Under the pieces are notes generated by a model, which made no database searches, had not been told where the DNA came from, and was given only the letters and a program-made list of their open reading frames with translations. Below, piece after piece: positions 45,166-53,170 of a DNA stretch of 64,000 bases. Numbering within the stretch: the first letter of the stretch is position 1; the number at the start of each line of letters is the position of its first letter. The DNA is from Mesorhizobium sp. (lineage in GTDB: Bacteria; Pseudomonadota; Alphaproteobacteria; Rhizobiales; Rhizobiaceae). The stretch spans positions 2,046,001-2,110,000 of the forward strand of contig NZ_JAMLIG010000001.1 in assembly GCF_023954305.1 (NCBI RefSeq). The letters are read 5' to 3'. A program made the translations under genes and the position numbers.

Positions 45166-45471
45166 GGATGGCTTTCCAGCATGTCTGGGACGACGCTCTA
45201 CCCAGTGGCGAAGGGTGGAGCAAGGTGCGAGCGGCCTCGTTCCAGCGTTGCGCCGTCGGCTGTCCGGCGAGAAAATCACCTCCCGGTGGTGACAATCCGC
45301 CCGCAATGGTGTATCGGCACGCGCGGAAATCGGGAATTTCCCGGTGCCACAACCAAGACCCAAGTGAAATCGCCCCTGCCCCCATCCGGAGGGCATAGCC
45401 GGACGGTCAAAGAACTGACCGGCAACAGTTGGGCGCTCTGGCTGGCGCAAGAACGAAGAAAGGTTCCGACG
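45166..45471. other. 306-bp region between the TauE/SafE gene and rplS
   Basis: No protein gene is credible, though the rplS frame is open back to 45181. It holds a candidate rplS promoter (listed separately), a perfect 13-bp palindrome CGGGAATTTCCCG at 45332-45344, and a leader of about 120 nt with a small TCCGG/CCGGA hairpin near 45389-45407. A leader-based control of L19 is possible but not shown. Confidence 0.5.
45290..45318 (+). promoter_or_regulatory. candidate rplS promoter
   Basis: GTGACA (45290-45295) and TATCGG (45313-45318) are 17 bp apart, giving a fair -35 and a poor -10. It lies about 155 bp upstream of the rplS ATG. A separate promoter is expected because the inverted TauE/SafE gene cuts rplS off from trmD. 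Confidence 0.3.
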
Positions 45472-46008
45472 ATGGACATAATCCGTCAGCTTGAGGCCGA
45501 GCAGGCCGCGAAAATCGAAGAGAAGCGCAAGTTCCCCGAATTCCAGCCCGGCGACACGGTTCGCGTCCAGGTGCGCGTCACTGAAGGCAGCCGCACCCGC
45601 GTGCAGGCCTATGAAGGCGTGTGCATCTCGCGCAAGGGCGCCGGCTTCCAGGAAAGCTTCACCGTCCGCAAGATATCCTACGGTGAGGGCGTCGAGCGCG
45701 TCTTCCCGGTCTATTCGCCGATGGTCGAGGGCGTCGAAATCGTCCGTCGCGGCAAGGTGCGCCGCGCCAAGCTCTATTACCTGCGCGACCGCCGCGGCAA
45801 GTCGGCCCGTATCTCCGAGAACACCGGCGTGCGGGCCCGAAAGCTCAACGATGCCGAGCGCGATGCGCTGAACGCCGAACGCGCCCGCATGGAGGCGGAA
45901 AAGATTGCCGCCGCCGAGGCTCTGGCCAAGGAGAAAGCCGCGCAGGACGCCGCCGAGGCGGCTGCGGCCGCTGAAGCCGCGAAGGCCGCGGAAGCTGCCA
46001 GCGAGTAG
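45472..46008 (+). CDS. rplS: 50S ribosomal protein L19 with Ala/Glu-rich tail
   Basis: Ribosomal protein L19 at the 30S-50S interface. The core (about residues 1-120) has FQPGDTVRVQVRVTEGSRTRVQAYEG and RRGKVRRAKLYYLRDRRGKSARI (shown as LYYLRDRRGKSARI). Residues ~125-178 form a charged Ala/Glu/Lys-rich tail that is absent from the roughly 115-residue E. coli protein. Long L19 tails are common in alphaproteobacteria. The ATG has AGAAAGG upstream. A strong terminator follows. Confidence 0.96.
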   Translation: MDIIRQLEAEQAAKIEEKRKFPEFQPGDTVRVQVRVTEGSRTRVQAYEGVCISRKGAGFQESFTVRKISYGEGVERVFPVYSPMVEGVEIVRRGKVRRAKLYYLRDRRGKSARISENTGVRARKLNDAERDALNAERARMEAEKIAAAEALAKEKAAQDAAEAAAAAEAAKAAEAASE

Positions 46009-46033
46009 CGCTCGCGGCAACGGAATTATGCAG

Positions 46034-46061
46034 AAAGGCGCGGAACGATCCGCGCCTTTTT
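46034..46061 (+). terminator. Rho-independent terminator of rplS
   Basis: A perfect 11-bp stem AAAGGCGCGGA (46034-46044) with TCCGCGCCTTT (46049-46059), loop ACGA, followed by TT and C. It lies 25 bp after the rplS stop. Its position just before the ATG at 46078 means the next gene probably has its own promoter or depends on read-through. Confidence 0.9.
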
Positions 46062-46077
46062 CGCATCAGGGGGATAC

Positions 46078-46908
46078 ATGGAAGACGATCTTGAAGAGTT
46101 CTACGAGGTCAATCGGCAGAACTGGAACAACCGCGCGGAGCTGCATTCCAGCGACGAAACAGGCCGCTATCGGATCGCGCGGGTGCTGGGCGGCGGCTCT
46201 TCCTTGCACGACATCGAACTGCGCGAGGTCGGGGGCATCGACGGCAAGGACATCGCCCATCTGCAGTGCCATATCGGCCTCGATACGCTGAGCCTGAAGC
46301 ATCTGGGAGCCCGAAGCGTCGTCGGGCTTGATTTTTCGGACACGGCGTTGGCCGCAGCGCGCAAATTCGCCAAACAGGCCGGCACCGAGGCCAGTTTCGT
46401 GGAGGCCTCCGTCTATGATGCGCGCAAGGCGCTGCCCGGCGACTACGACCTCGTCTACGTCACATGGGGCACGATCATCTGGATCGACGACATCTTTCGC
46501 TGGGCCGAAGTGGTCGCCTCGCTGCTGCGGCCTGGCGGCAAGGTGTACCTTCTCGACATGCATCCGCAACTCGGCCAGTTCGACCTCGATGAGGGCCGTC
46601 CGTATCTGCGGTTCCCGTGGCGAACGCGACCGTCCAATCCGCTCGTGTTCGAACTCGACCATACCTATACCGGCGATCTGCGTCCGCTGACCCACAAGCG
46701 TTTCTACGAGTGGATCCATCCGCTGAGCGACGTGGTCAATGCGCTGATCAAGGCTGGCATGTCGGTCGATTTCCTCAACGAGCATTCGGTCGTGGCCTGG
46801 GAGCCGTTTCCGGATATGAAGGAAGTGGCGGAAGACCTGTTCGCGCTGGTCCCGGGCCACCCGAACATTCCCCTGTCGTTCTCGATCGGCGCGACGAGAA
46901 AGGGCTGA
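46078..46908 (+). CDS. class I SAM-dependent methyltransferase
   Basis: A 276-residue protein with the Rossmann-type methyltransferase order. IAHLQCHIGLDTLSL replaces the usual glycine-rich motif I, VVGLDFSD holds the acidic ribose-binding residue, and LLRPGGKVYLLDMHP is the post-IV region. The QCHIGxDTLSL variant is seen in a family of uncharacterised bacterial methyltransferases. An AGGGGG lies about 6 nt before the ATG. Substrate unknown. It follows the rplS terminator by 17 bp. Confidence 0.82.
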   Translation: MEDDLEEFYEVNRQNWNNRAELHSSDETGRYRIARVLGGGSSLHDIELREVGGIDGKDIAHLQCHIGLDTLSLKHLGARSVVGLDFSDTALAAARKFAKQAGTEASFVEASVYDARKALPGDYDLVYVTWGTIIWIDDIFRWAEVVASLLRPGGKVYLLDMHPQLGQFDLDEGRPYLRFPWRTRPSNPLVFELDHTYTGDLRPLTHKRFYEWIHPLSDVVNALIKAGMSVDFLNEHSVVAWEPFPDMKEVAEDLFALVPGHPNIPLSFSIGATRKG

Positions 46909-47007
46909 AGACGGCTTCAGCCGCTCCCAATCGCTTGCAAGCCGGCGACGGGCAGGTAAATTCTCCTCGCATCCCGCCGGTGAATCCGGCTCGCCGAGGA
47001 GTTCGCT

Positions 47008-47799
47008 ATGTCGAAGCTGAAGACGTTCGTCCTGGCCGTCCTGACGATGCTGATCGCCTCGTCGACGGCGTTCGCTCAAGCCCTGCCCGATCTCGGCGGC
47101 AAGACGATCGTTGTCGTCACCGAGAATGCCTATTTCCCGCTGCAGTTCGTCGATCCGAAGACCGGGCAGCCGGTCGGCTGGGAATACGACGCCCTGGCGG
47201 CACTCGCCGAGAAGCTGAACTTCACCGTCGAGTACCAGAACACGTCCTGGGATGCGATGATCCAGGCCGTGTCCGACAAGCAGTACGACATGGGCATGAC
47301 AGGCATCACCATCAAGGACGAGCGCAAGGAGAAGGTCGACTTCTCCGACCCCTATATGCTCTCCGAAATCTTCATGCTCGTGCGCGCCGACGAGGGCCGC
47401 TTCGCCGATCCGAAGGCATTCGCGGCGGACGCCAAGCTGCTGGTCGGCGCGCAGGCGGGCACCTCGCCGTTCTACGTCGCTGTCTACAACGTGCTTGACG
47501 GCAACGAAGCCAATCCGCGCATCAAGCTGTTCGAGACCTTCGCGGCTTCGGTGGCCGCGCTCCAGGCCGGCGACGTCGACCTGGTCCTGACCGACAGCGC
47601 CGGCGGCAAGGCCCTGGTCGCGGCATCGGGCGGCAAATTGAAGATGGTCGGAGAGCCGCTCCAGGCGGAGGAATTCGGCTTCATCTTCCCGAAGGGCTCC
47701 GACCTCGTTGCGCCGATCAACGCCGGCATCGCCGCGTTGAAGGCCGACGGCACCTTCGACGCCATCACCCAGAAATGGTTCGTGGATTACAAGCCCTGA
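47008..47799 (+). CDS. polar amino-acid-type ABC transporter substrate-binding protein
   Basis: Periplasmic binding protein (SBP_bac_3 family), 263 residues with a signal peptide (VLAVLTMLIASSTAFA). It shows the family blocks ENAYFPLQF, WEYDALAALAEKLNF, DMGMTGITIKDERKEKVDFSDPY (shown as GMTGITIKDERKEKVDF) and the C-terminal ITQKWF. A GAGGAG lies 6 nt before the ATG. Its partner permease is at 48306, with a GNAT gene between. No ATPase gene is adjacent. Confidence 0.92.
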   Translation: MSKLKTFVLAVLTMLIASSTAFAQALPDLGGKTIVVVTENAYFPLQFVDPKTGQPVGWEYDALAALAEKLNFTVEYQNTSWDAMIQAVSDKQYDMGMTGITIKDERKEKVDFSDPYMLSEIFMLVRADEGRFADPKAFAADAKLLVGAQAGTSPFYVAVYNVLDGNEANPRIKLFETFAASVAALQAGDVDLVLTDSAGGKALVAASGGKLKMVGEPLQAEEFGFIFPKGSDLVAPINAGIAALKADGTFDAITQKWFVDYKP

Positions 47800-47812
47800 G
47801 CGGGTCGCGGTG

Positions 47813-48304
47813 ATGGACTACGCATTCGACGGCTACCGGCCTGGGAGCCTCGCCGGGGTCGTCGGCCTGCACATGGATTACTACCGCGACGCCTGGGGTT
47901 TCGGCCTCGAGTTCGAAACGAAGGTGGCGCTGGAAATGGCGGAATTCCTGCGCCGGATGGAGCCGGACCGCGACCTGTTCCTGACCGCCTGGGACAGGGA
48001 AGGACGTCTTGCCGGCTCGGTGACAATCGACATATCCGGAGGCGGGCCGCAGGGCGCACATCTCAGGTGGTTCATCGTTTCCAGCGCAACCCGTGGCCGA
48101 GGTCTGGGCAAAGATCTGATGGATCGCGCCATCGCACATTGCGACAGGCGCCCGGTGCCGCAGATCTGGCTCACCACCTTCGCCGGCCTGGACGCGGCGC
48201 GCAGCCTCTACGAGAAACACGGGTTCCGGCTGATCTCCGAAAGCGGCGAGGATCAATGGCGCGGCGGCGTACGCGAGCAGCTCTTCGCCCGGCGGAAACG
48301 CTGA
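47813..48304 (+). CDS. GNAT family N-acetyltransferase
   Basis: A 163-residue acetyltransferase with the GNAT core: LAGSVTIDISG, LRWFIVSSATRGRGLGKDLMDRAI (acetyl-CoA loop RGRGLG) and the C-terminal SLYEKHGF. It resembles the acetyltransferase domain that follows MarR regulators in some proteins, but has no DNA-binding part here. A GTG at 47810 overlaps the ATG at 47813; either could start. It is 13 bp after the binding-protein gene and 1 bp before the permease gene, so it is co-transcribed with an ABC importer. Confidence 0.85.
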   Translation: MDYAFDGYRPGSLAGVVGLHMDYYRDAWGFGLEFETKVALEMAEFLRRMEPDRDLFLTAWDREGRLAGSVTIDISGGGPQGAHLRWFIVSSATRGRGLGKDLMDRAIAHCDRRPVPQIWLTTFAGLDAARSLYEKHGFRLISESGEDQWRGGVREQLFARRKR

Positions 48305-48305
48305 C

Positions 48306-49109
48306 GTGGCCCAGCCGGCGGCACGGGATTTCCCCTATTGGCTCGCCGCGGCTGCCTTCGTCGCGCTTGCCGCCGCGGTGGCCATCGCAGCGAGCGATCT
48401 CTACGCGCAGATTTTCGCTACAGTCGCGAAAGGCATCGGCATCACGATCTTCGTCACGGTTTTTGCTTTCGCGCTGGCCTCGGCGCTCGGCCTCTGCGTT
48501 GCGCTGATGGGGCTGTCCGGCTCGAGGGTGCTGAGCCAGACCGCGCGCTTCTATGTCGAGATCATCCGCGGCGTGCCGATCCTGGTCCTCTTGTTCTGGA
48601 TCGCATTTGCCGGCGTGCCCGCCTTCGTGTCGCTGTGGAACACGGTGACGGGGCCGCTACAGGGTGCCGGCATCATCGGTGAGATGCAGGTGCGCGACGT
48701 GTCGCTGCTCTGGCGGGCGATCATCGCGCTGATGATCGCCTACTCATCCTTTATCGCCGAGATCTTCCGCGCCGGTATCCAGGCCGTTCCCGAGGGTCAG
48801 ATCGATGCAGCCAAGACGCTGGGACTGACCCGCTTCCAGCGCTTCCGGCATATTGTCTGGCCGCAGGCCTTCCGCACCATCCTGCCGCCCTATTCCAACG
48901 ACTTCATTGCGATGGTGAAGGACTCTTCATTGGTCTCCGTGCTCGGCGTCGCCGACATCACGCAGATGGGTAAGGTCTATGCCGCCGGCTCGTTCCGCTT
49001 CTTCGAAACCTATTCGATCGTCGCCTATATCTACCTTTTGCTGACGATTTCGCTGTCGCTGGCGCTCCGGGGGCTGGAACGACGGATGCGCAACGAGGGT
49101 GACCAATGA
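48306..49109 (+). CDS. amino-acid-type ABC transporter permease
   Basis: Membrane subunit of a polar amino-acid importer (HisM/GlnP-like), 267 residues with about five or six helices. The EAA coupling loop is present: AGIQAVPEGQIDAAKTLGLTRFQRFRHIVWPQA (shown as EGQIDAAKTLGLT). RGVPILVLLFW is a second signature. It starts with GTG, one base after the GNAT stop. Its TGA overlaps the ATG of a methyltransferase gene (ATGA). No cognate ATPase gene is seen in the window, so it must borrow one from elsewhere. Confidence 0.9.
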   Translation: MAQPAARDFPYWLAAAAFVALAAAVAIAASDLYAQIFATVAKGIGITIFVTVFAFALASALGLCVALMGLSGSRVLSQTARFYVEIIRGVPILVLLFWIAFAGVPAFVSLWNTVTGPLQGAGIIGEMQVRDVSLLWRAIIALMIAYSSFIAEIFRAGIQAVPEGQIDAAKTLGLTRFQRFRHIVWPQAFRTILPPYSNDFIAMVKDSSLVSVLGVADITQMGKVYAAGSFRFFETYSIVAYIYLLLTISLSLALRGLERRMRNEGDQ

Positions 49110-49750
49110 GTACGGACCTAGCCAGCGATGCACTGAATCAGGTCTATGCGGCGCGGAACGAGACTGAGCTCGCCGCCGCCTATGCCGCCTGGTCGAACGG
49201 CTACGACCGAGAGACCGCTGCGCTCGGCTACTGCCTTCCTTTCACGATATCCGCCTGGGTGGCTCGCTACGTGCCGGCCGGTGCCGGACCGCTGCTGGAC
49301 GCGGGATGCGGCACGGGCCTTTCGGGACCCTATATGGCGGCACTCGGCTATCGCGAGGTCGACGGAATCGACATCTCTCCCGAGATGCTCGCGCTGGCGC
49401 GCGCGCGGGGCGTCTATCGAAGCCTGATCGAGGCCGCGCTGGGCGGCAGGCTGCCGATCGAGGACGCCACCTATGCGGCCGTCTTCTCCACCGGCGTGTT
49501 CACCGAGGGCCATGCGCCAGCGTCCGCGCTGGACGATCTCGTGCGGATCGTGCGGCCGGGCGGTTTCGTCATCGTCACCGTGCGGGACAGTGTGCTGGAG
49601 ACGGGCGGGTTTCGGGCGAAGTTCGCGGAGCTGGAGGCGTCAGGGCGCTGGATAAATTCGGAGGAAAGCCCGTCTTTCCGCGCCTTCGCGGTCGCGGAGC
49701 CCGAGGTGACGGTCAAAGCGTTCGTGTTTACGAAAAGGATGGAGCCATAG
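49106..49750 (+). CDS. class I SAM-dependent methyltransferase, overlapping the permease gene
   Basis: A 214-residue methyltransferase with motif I LLDAGCGTGLSGPYM, motif II VDGIDISPEML, and the post-IV segment LVRIVRPGGFVIVTVRD. The N-terminal lobe (YAAWSNGYDRETAALGY) resembles Williams-Beuren-type methyltransferases. The ATG overlaps the permease TGA, which implies coupled translation. The target is unknown; the link to the importer suggests a small imported metabolite, but that is speculation. Confidence 0.87.
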   Translation: MSTDLASDALNQVYAARNETELAAAYAAWSNGYDRETAALGYCLPFTISAWVARYVPAGAGPLLDAGCGTGLSGPYMAALGYREVDGIDISPEMLALARARGVYRSLIEAALGGRLPIEDATYAAVFSTGVFTEGHAPASALDDLVRIVRPGGFVIVTVRDSVLETGGFRAKFAELEASGRWINSEESPSFRAFAVAEPEVTVKAFVFTKRMEP

Positions 49751-49858
49751 ACGTTGCGCGTCTTCGCGAAATCTCGGACTCGATACCGCTACAGCCCGAA
49801 TCTTCGGCCCAGTTCGTCAGGCGGATGCGGGATGAAGCGCGCTTCTGACGGGACAGGC

Positions 49859-50737
49859 TCACCCCCACCGACGCCGGAACCGTTCCAGCGCCTCGCGGTG
49901 CACCTCGAGCTTCTCCGCGCCGTACGCAAAATAGTCGACCTGGGGAATGTCGAGATGGGTCTCGGCGAGCATGCCCCACAGGGCTTCGCGCAGCGGCATG
50001 ATCGCGAAGGCGGCGTCGAAGGAGCGGCGCACGTCGTCGGTCAAATCCGGGCCGAAATAGAGGTCGAGCATGTGGTCGAGTTGGGCGTCGTCGAAGGACG
50101 AGTGTGAGGCCATTCCAGCCAGGTCGCAGACCGAGGTGGTGAAGCCCGAGTGTTCATAGTCGACGAACCAGATCCGCTTGCCGTCGTCGACGATGTTGCG
50201 GTGGACGAGATCGTTGTGCCCGAAGACGATCGGCAGAGCCGCCTGCGCACGTTCCATCTCTTCGGCAACCGCAAACCATTCCTCCAGCCTGGGAGCATTG
50301 CGATGCCGCTCGTTGCGCAACGTGCGGGCATAGTCGCGTATCGTATGGAACGGCCAGAACATATGCGCCGCGCCCCAGATGTGGCGCGGCATCTCCTGAT
50401 GGAAGCGCCGCATCAGAAGAACGATGTCGTCGGCTTTGTCCCGCACGTCCTGCGGTGTGCAATTCTTGCCGTCGATGAAGATCCCGACGAAAACGCCGGG
50501 CCCGGTATAGACGATCTCTGAGGCAAAGCCCGCCCGGTGCGCGGCCTGCGAGACCATCAGTTCCCAGGCGCGATAGACATGCTGCTGCGGATGGTCGCGC
50601 CCGAAGCGCACGACGAACTTCCGGCCCTCGTCGTCGACGATGTAGCTCTGATTGCCGATTCCGCCCGGCAGCAGGGTCGGGCGGACCTCGCTGGTCCAGA
50701 TCGGGAGTACCGTTATGCGGGTGATCGGGTCGATCAT
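49859..50737 (-). CDS. choline/aminoglycoside kinase-like phosphotransferase
   Basis: APH/choline-kinase-fold protein of 292 residues. It has a nucleotide-binding N-lobe (NQSYIVDDEGRKFVVRFG), the catalytic loop FGHNDLVHRNIV (catalytic Asp) and the metal-binding Asp in IWFVDYEHSGFT, the usual choline/ethanolamine-kinase form. The substrate could be choline, ethanolamine or an amino sugar. A GGGACAG precedes the ATG. It is separated by 68 bp from the flavoprotein gene on the same strand. Confidence 0.85.
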   Translation of the reverse strand: MIDPITRITVLPIWTSEVRPTLLPGGIGNQSYIVDDEGRKFVVRFGRDHPQQHVYRAWELMVSQAAHRAGFASEIVYTGPGVFVGIFIDGKNCTPQDVRDKADDIVLLMRRFHQEMPRHIWGAAHMFWPFHTIRDYARTLRNERHRNAPRLEEWFAVAEEMERAQAALPIVFGHNDLVHRNIVDDGKRIWFVDYEHSGFTTSVCDLAGMASHSSFDDAQLDHMLDLYFGPDLTDDVRRSFDAAFAIMPLREALWGMLAETHLDIPQVDYFAYGAEKLEVHREALERFRRRWG

Positions 50738-50805
50738 CTGTCCCGGCTGCGTGATCGGTGGTCGCCGGCATCTCGCGCATACGGAAGGCGGTTGTCAACG
50801 CGTGC

Positions 50806-51699
50806 TCAAGCGAACACTAGCGATTGGTGGGCCGCCGCGCCGGCCATGGCGCCATCCGCGACGGCCAACGCGACGGTGGGCATCGGCCGGGCGATGTCGC
50901 CGGCGGCGAAGACGCCGGGAACGCTGGTGACCTTGCGCTCGTCCACCGCGATGAACGCGCCCATCGGACCCTGCGACAGCGAACAGCCGAGCTGATGCGG
51001 CAGGTCGCTCGACAGCGTCGTCTTCGGCGCTACGAACAGCGCAGCGACACTGGTATCGGCTGCGCCGGCGATCCGGATCGAGAGGCCGTCATCCCCGGAC
51101 GCTACGCGCTCGACCTTGCCTGCGACAATTTTCACGCCGCGCGCTTCGAGCCTCGCCGCCTGGTCGGCGTCAGGCACGAGCGCATCGTTGAGGAACAGGC
51201 GCACCGGGCCCCAGTCCGCTACCAGCTGCGCCTTCATGATCGCTTCCGGTTCGGTGGCCAGCACGCCGAACGGACCGTCGCCGAATTCGTAGCCGTGGCA
51301 GTGGGGGCAGTGGATGACGCGGCGGCCCCACTCCTCGGCGAGGCCCGGAATGTCCGGCAAGGTGTCGCTGACGCCGCCGGCGAGCACCAGCCGGCGTGCC
51401 GAGAGCGTATCGCCGTCGCCAAGGCGCAGCGAGAAGTCGTCAGCGTTGCCTTTGACAGTTTCCACCAAGCCCTGGCGAAACCGCGCCGTTGGGTAGGCCA
51501 GCAGCTGGCGCCGGGCCTCGTCCAGCATGTCGCTCGGGACGGAACCGTCGCGGGTCAGGAAGCCATGCGAATGCGCGGCAAAGCGGTTGCGTGGCAGGCC
51601 GGCGTCGACGACCACTACGCTGCGCTTGCCGCGGGCGATCTGGAGGGCGGCGGAAAGTCCGGCGAAGCTGCCTCCAACGATTGCGACGTCATAATGCAT
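50806..51699 (-). CDS. thioredoxin-reductase-like FAD/NAD(P) oxidoreductase
   Basis: Flavoprotein of 297 residues in the thioredoxin-reductase class. It has the FAD motif VGGSFAGLSAA, a CPHC pair in IHCPHCHGYEFGDG (the redox site of the class) and the C-terminal FAD motif VFAAGDIARP. The second nucleotide-binding motif is degenerate (GVLATEPEA in place of GxGxxA), so NADPH use is uncertain. An AAGGAG lies about 8 nt before the ATG. It overlaps the end of the upstream Rrf2 gene by 11 bp and is surely co-transcribed with it. Confidence 0.88.
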   Translation of the reverse strand: MHYDVAIVGGSFAGLSAALQIARGKRSVVVVDAGLPRNRFAAHSHGFLTRDGSVPSDMLDEARRQLLAYPTARFRQGLVETVKGNADDFSLRLGDGDTLSARRLVLAGGVSDTLPDIPGLAEEWGRRVIHCPHCHGYEFGDGPFGVLATEPEAIMKAQLVADWGPVRLFLNDALVPDADQAARLEARGVKIVAGKVERVASGDDGLSIRIAGAADTSVAALFVAPKTTLSSDLPHQLGCSLSQGPMGAFIAVDERKVTSVPGVFAAGDIARPMPTVALAVADGAMAGAAAHQSLVFA

Positions 51700-52138
51700 G
51701 TCTGTTCTCCTTGTAGGCTGAGATGCCTTCGCCGCATTCAGCGGCGATGTCGGCGAGCGTCACGGTTGCGAGCCGCTCGGCCAGCAGACGCTCGACTTCC
51801 AGCCGGAACCCGTCGAGGTGACGGGTGACGGACCGCTCGACCAGGCAGCGCGGATTTTCGGGCTCGGTGTTGATCGACAGGAAGTCCTCTTCCAGCGCCG
51901 CGGCCACGTCGGCCAGAGAGATGGAAGCCGCCGGGCGGGTCAGCGTCCAGCCGCCGCCGTGGCCGCGCACCGCGGAAAGGATGCCTGCCTCGCGCAAGCC
52001 GGCCACCATGCGCCGCACGACGACAGGGTTGGTGTGCAGCCAGCCGGCGATCTCTTCCGAGGTCATCGGATGGTCCGGCACCTGCGCCATGTGGACTAGC
52101 GCGTGGAGGGAGGCAGAGAGGCGCGAGTTGCGTTTCAT
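51689..52138 (-). CDS. Rrf2-family transcriptional regulator
   Basis: Winged-helix regulator of 149 residues: RLSASLHALVHMAQ, MTSEEIAGWLHTNPVVVRRMVAGLREAGIL (recognition helix region) and GGGWTLTRPA in the wing. It has one Cys in PRCLVE and one in AECGEG, not the three-Cys set of Fe-S Rrf2 proteins, so it may sense a thiol or metabolite instead. The ATG at 52138 lies directly under a dyad (52139-52155). It precedes and overlaps the flavoprotein gene it probably controls. Confidence 0.88.
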   Translation of the reverse strand: MKRNSRLSASLHALVHMAQVPDHPMTSEEIAGWLHTNPVVVRRMVAGLREAGILSAVRGHGGGWTLTRPAASISLADVAAALEEDFLSINTEPENPRCLVERSVTRHLDGFRLEVERLLAERLATVTLADIAAECGEGISAYKENRHAL

Positions 52139-52155
52139 GTAACTTTGATAGTTAC
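52139..52155. promoter_or_regulatory. operator-like dyad upstream of the Rrf2 gene
   Basis: A perfect 6-5-6 palindrome GTAACT-TTGAT-AGTTAC ends at the base before the Rrf2 ATG. It also lies about 55 bp upstream of the divergent LysR gene. Location and symmetry suit autoregulation by the Rrf2 protein, a common arrangement for Rrf2/reductase pairs. Binding is inferred. Confidence 0.6.
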
Positions 52156-52210
52156 GAATCATTGCCGAGTCAAGCTTCCCAATCGCCGATGGGCGTGGTC
52201 ATAGTCGGCG

Positions 52211-53119
52211 ATGGCCTTCACGCTCCGCCAGTTGCAGTATTTCGTCGCCGTCGCCGAACAGGGCGGCGTGTCGCGTGCGGCGCAGAGCCTGTCGATCTCG
52301 CAATCCGCCGTGACCGAGGCGATCAAAGAACTGGAGAGCGACCTAGGCGTCGAACTGTTCGAGCGGCATCCGCGTGGCCTGAACATCACTCACAAGGGGC
52401 ATCAGTTCCTGCGTCACGCGACGAAGATCCTCGCCGACGTGTCGGATGCGCGCCGGACGTTTTCGGACGAGGCGGAGGCGGCGTCCGGGAGGCTGCAACT
52501 GGGTGTGACCTCCCTCGTCGCGGGTTACGTGCTGTCCGACCTGCTCGCGCGCTACCGCCGTGCCTTTCCGGGCGTAGAGGTCACTGCGATCGAGGACAAC
52601 GGCGATTATCTCGAACATCTGCTGGTCGGCGGCGAGCTCGACATTGCGGTGATGGTGATCTCCAACCTGCGCGATCGGATGGCGCTGCAGGCGGAAATTC
52701 TCGAGAGCTCGCCCTATCGGCTGTGGCTGCCGCTCGGCCATCCGCTGGCGACCGCGGAGACGATCTCGCTCTCGGATGTCGCGGCCGAGCCGATCATCAT
52801 GCTCACCATCGACGAGATCGAGGAAAACACGGGCAAGCTGCTGATGGCGTTCGGGGCGCGCCCGCACGTCGCGTTCCGGACCCGGTCGGTCGAGGCGGTG
52901 CGCAGCCTCGTGGCGACCGGGGCCGGCGTGGCGCTCCTGCCGGATCTCGTCTACCGGCCGTGGTCGCTGGAAGGCGACCGGATCGAGAGCCGCGACATTT
53001 CCGGCAGCCTGCCGGTCGTGCAGGTGGGCATGGTCTGGCGCAGGGGATCGGGCCTGCAGCAGTCGGCGCGCGATTTCATCGGCATCGCGCAGGGGCAGAG
53101 GGCGGTGAGGGGACGGTAG
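52211..53119 (+). CDS. LysR-family transcriptional regulator
   Basis: LTTR of 302 residues with an N-terminal winged helix (LRQLQYFVAVAEQGGVSRAAQSLSISQSAVTEAIKELE, shown by AAQSLSISQSAVTEAI) and a periplasmic-binding-protein-like effector domain. It is divergent from the Rrf2-flavoprotein pair with 72 bp between starts. The effector is unknown. A Uma2-like gene follows on the same strand after 51 bp. Confidence 0.9.
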   Translation: MAFTLRQLQYFVAVAEQGGVSRAAQSLSISQSAVTEAIKELESDLGVELFERHPRGLNITHKGHQFLRHATKILADVSDARRTFSDEAEAASGRLQLGVTSLVAGYVLSDLLARYRRAFPGVEVTAIEDNGDYLEHLLVGGELDIAVMVISNLRDRMALQAEILESSPYRLWLPLGHPLATAETISLSDVAAEPIIMLTIDEIEENTGKLLMAFGARPHVAFRTRSVEAVRSLVATGAGVALLPDLVYRPWSLEGDRIESRDISGSLPVVQVGMVWRRGSGLQQSARDFIGIAQGQRAVRGR

Positions 53120-53170
53120 CGCCATTTCCCCGCGATTGGCCCGACCTAGGTTCGATGCTACATTGATCCG

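Noticed and set aside
45181..45471. An N-terminally extended L19 using the open frame upstream of 45472
   Set aside because: The extra residues lack L19 similarity and are Pro/Arg-rich, and the ATG at 45472 matches the standard L19 start.
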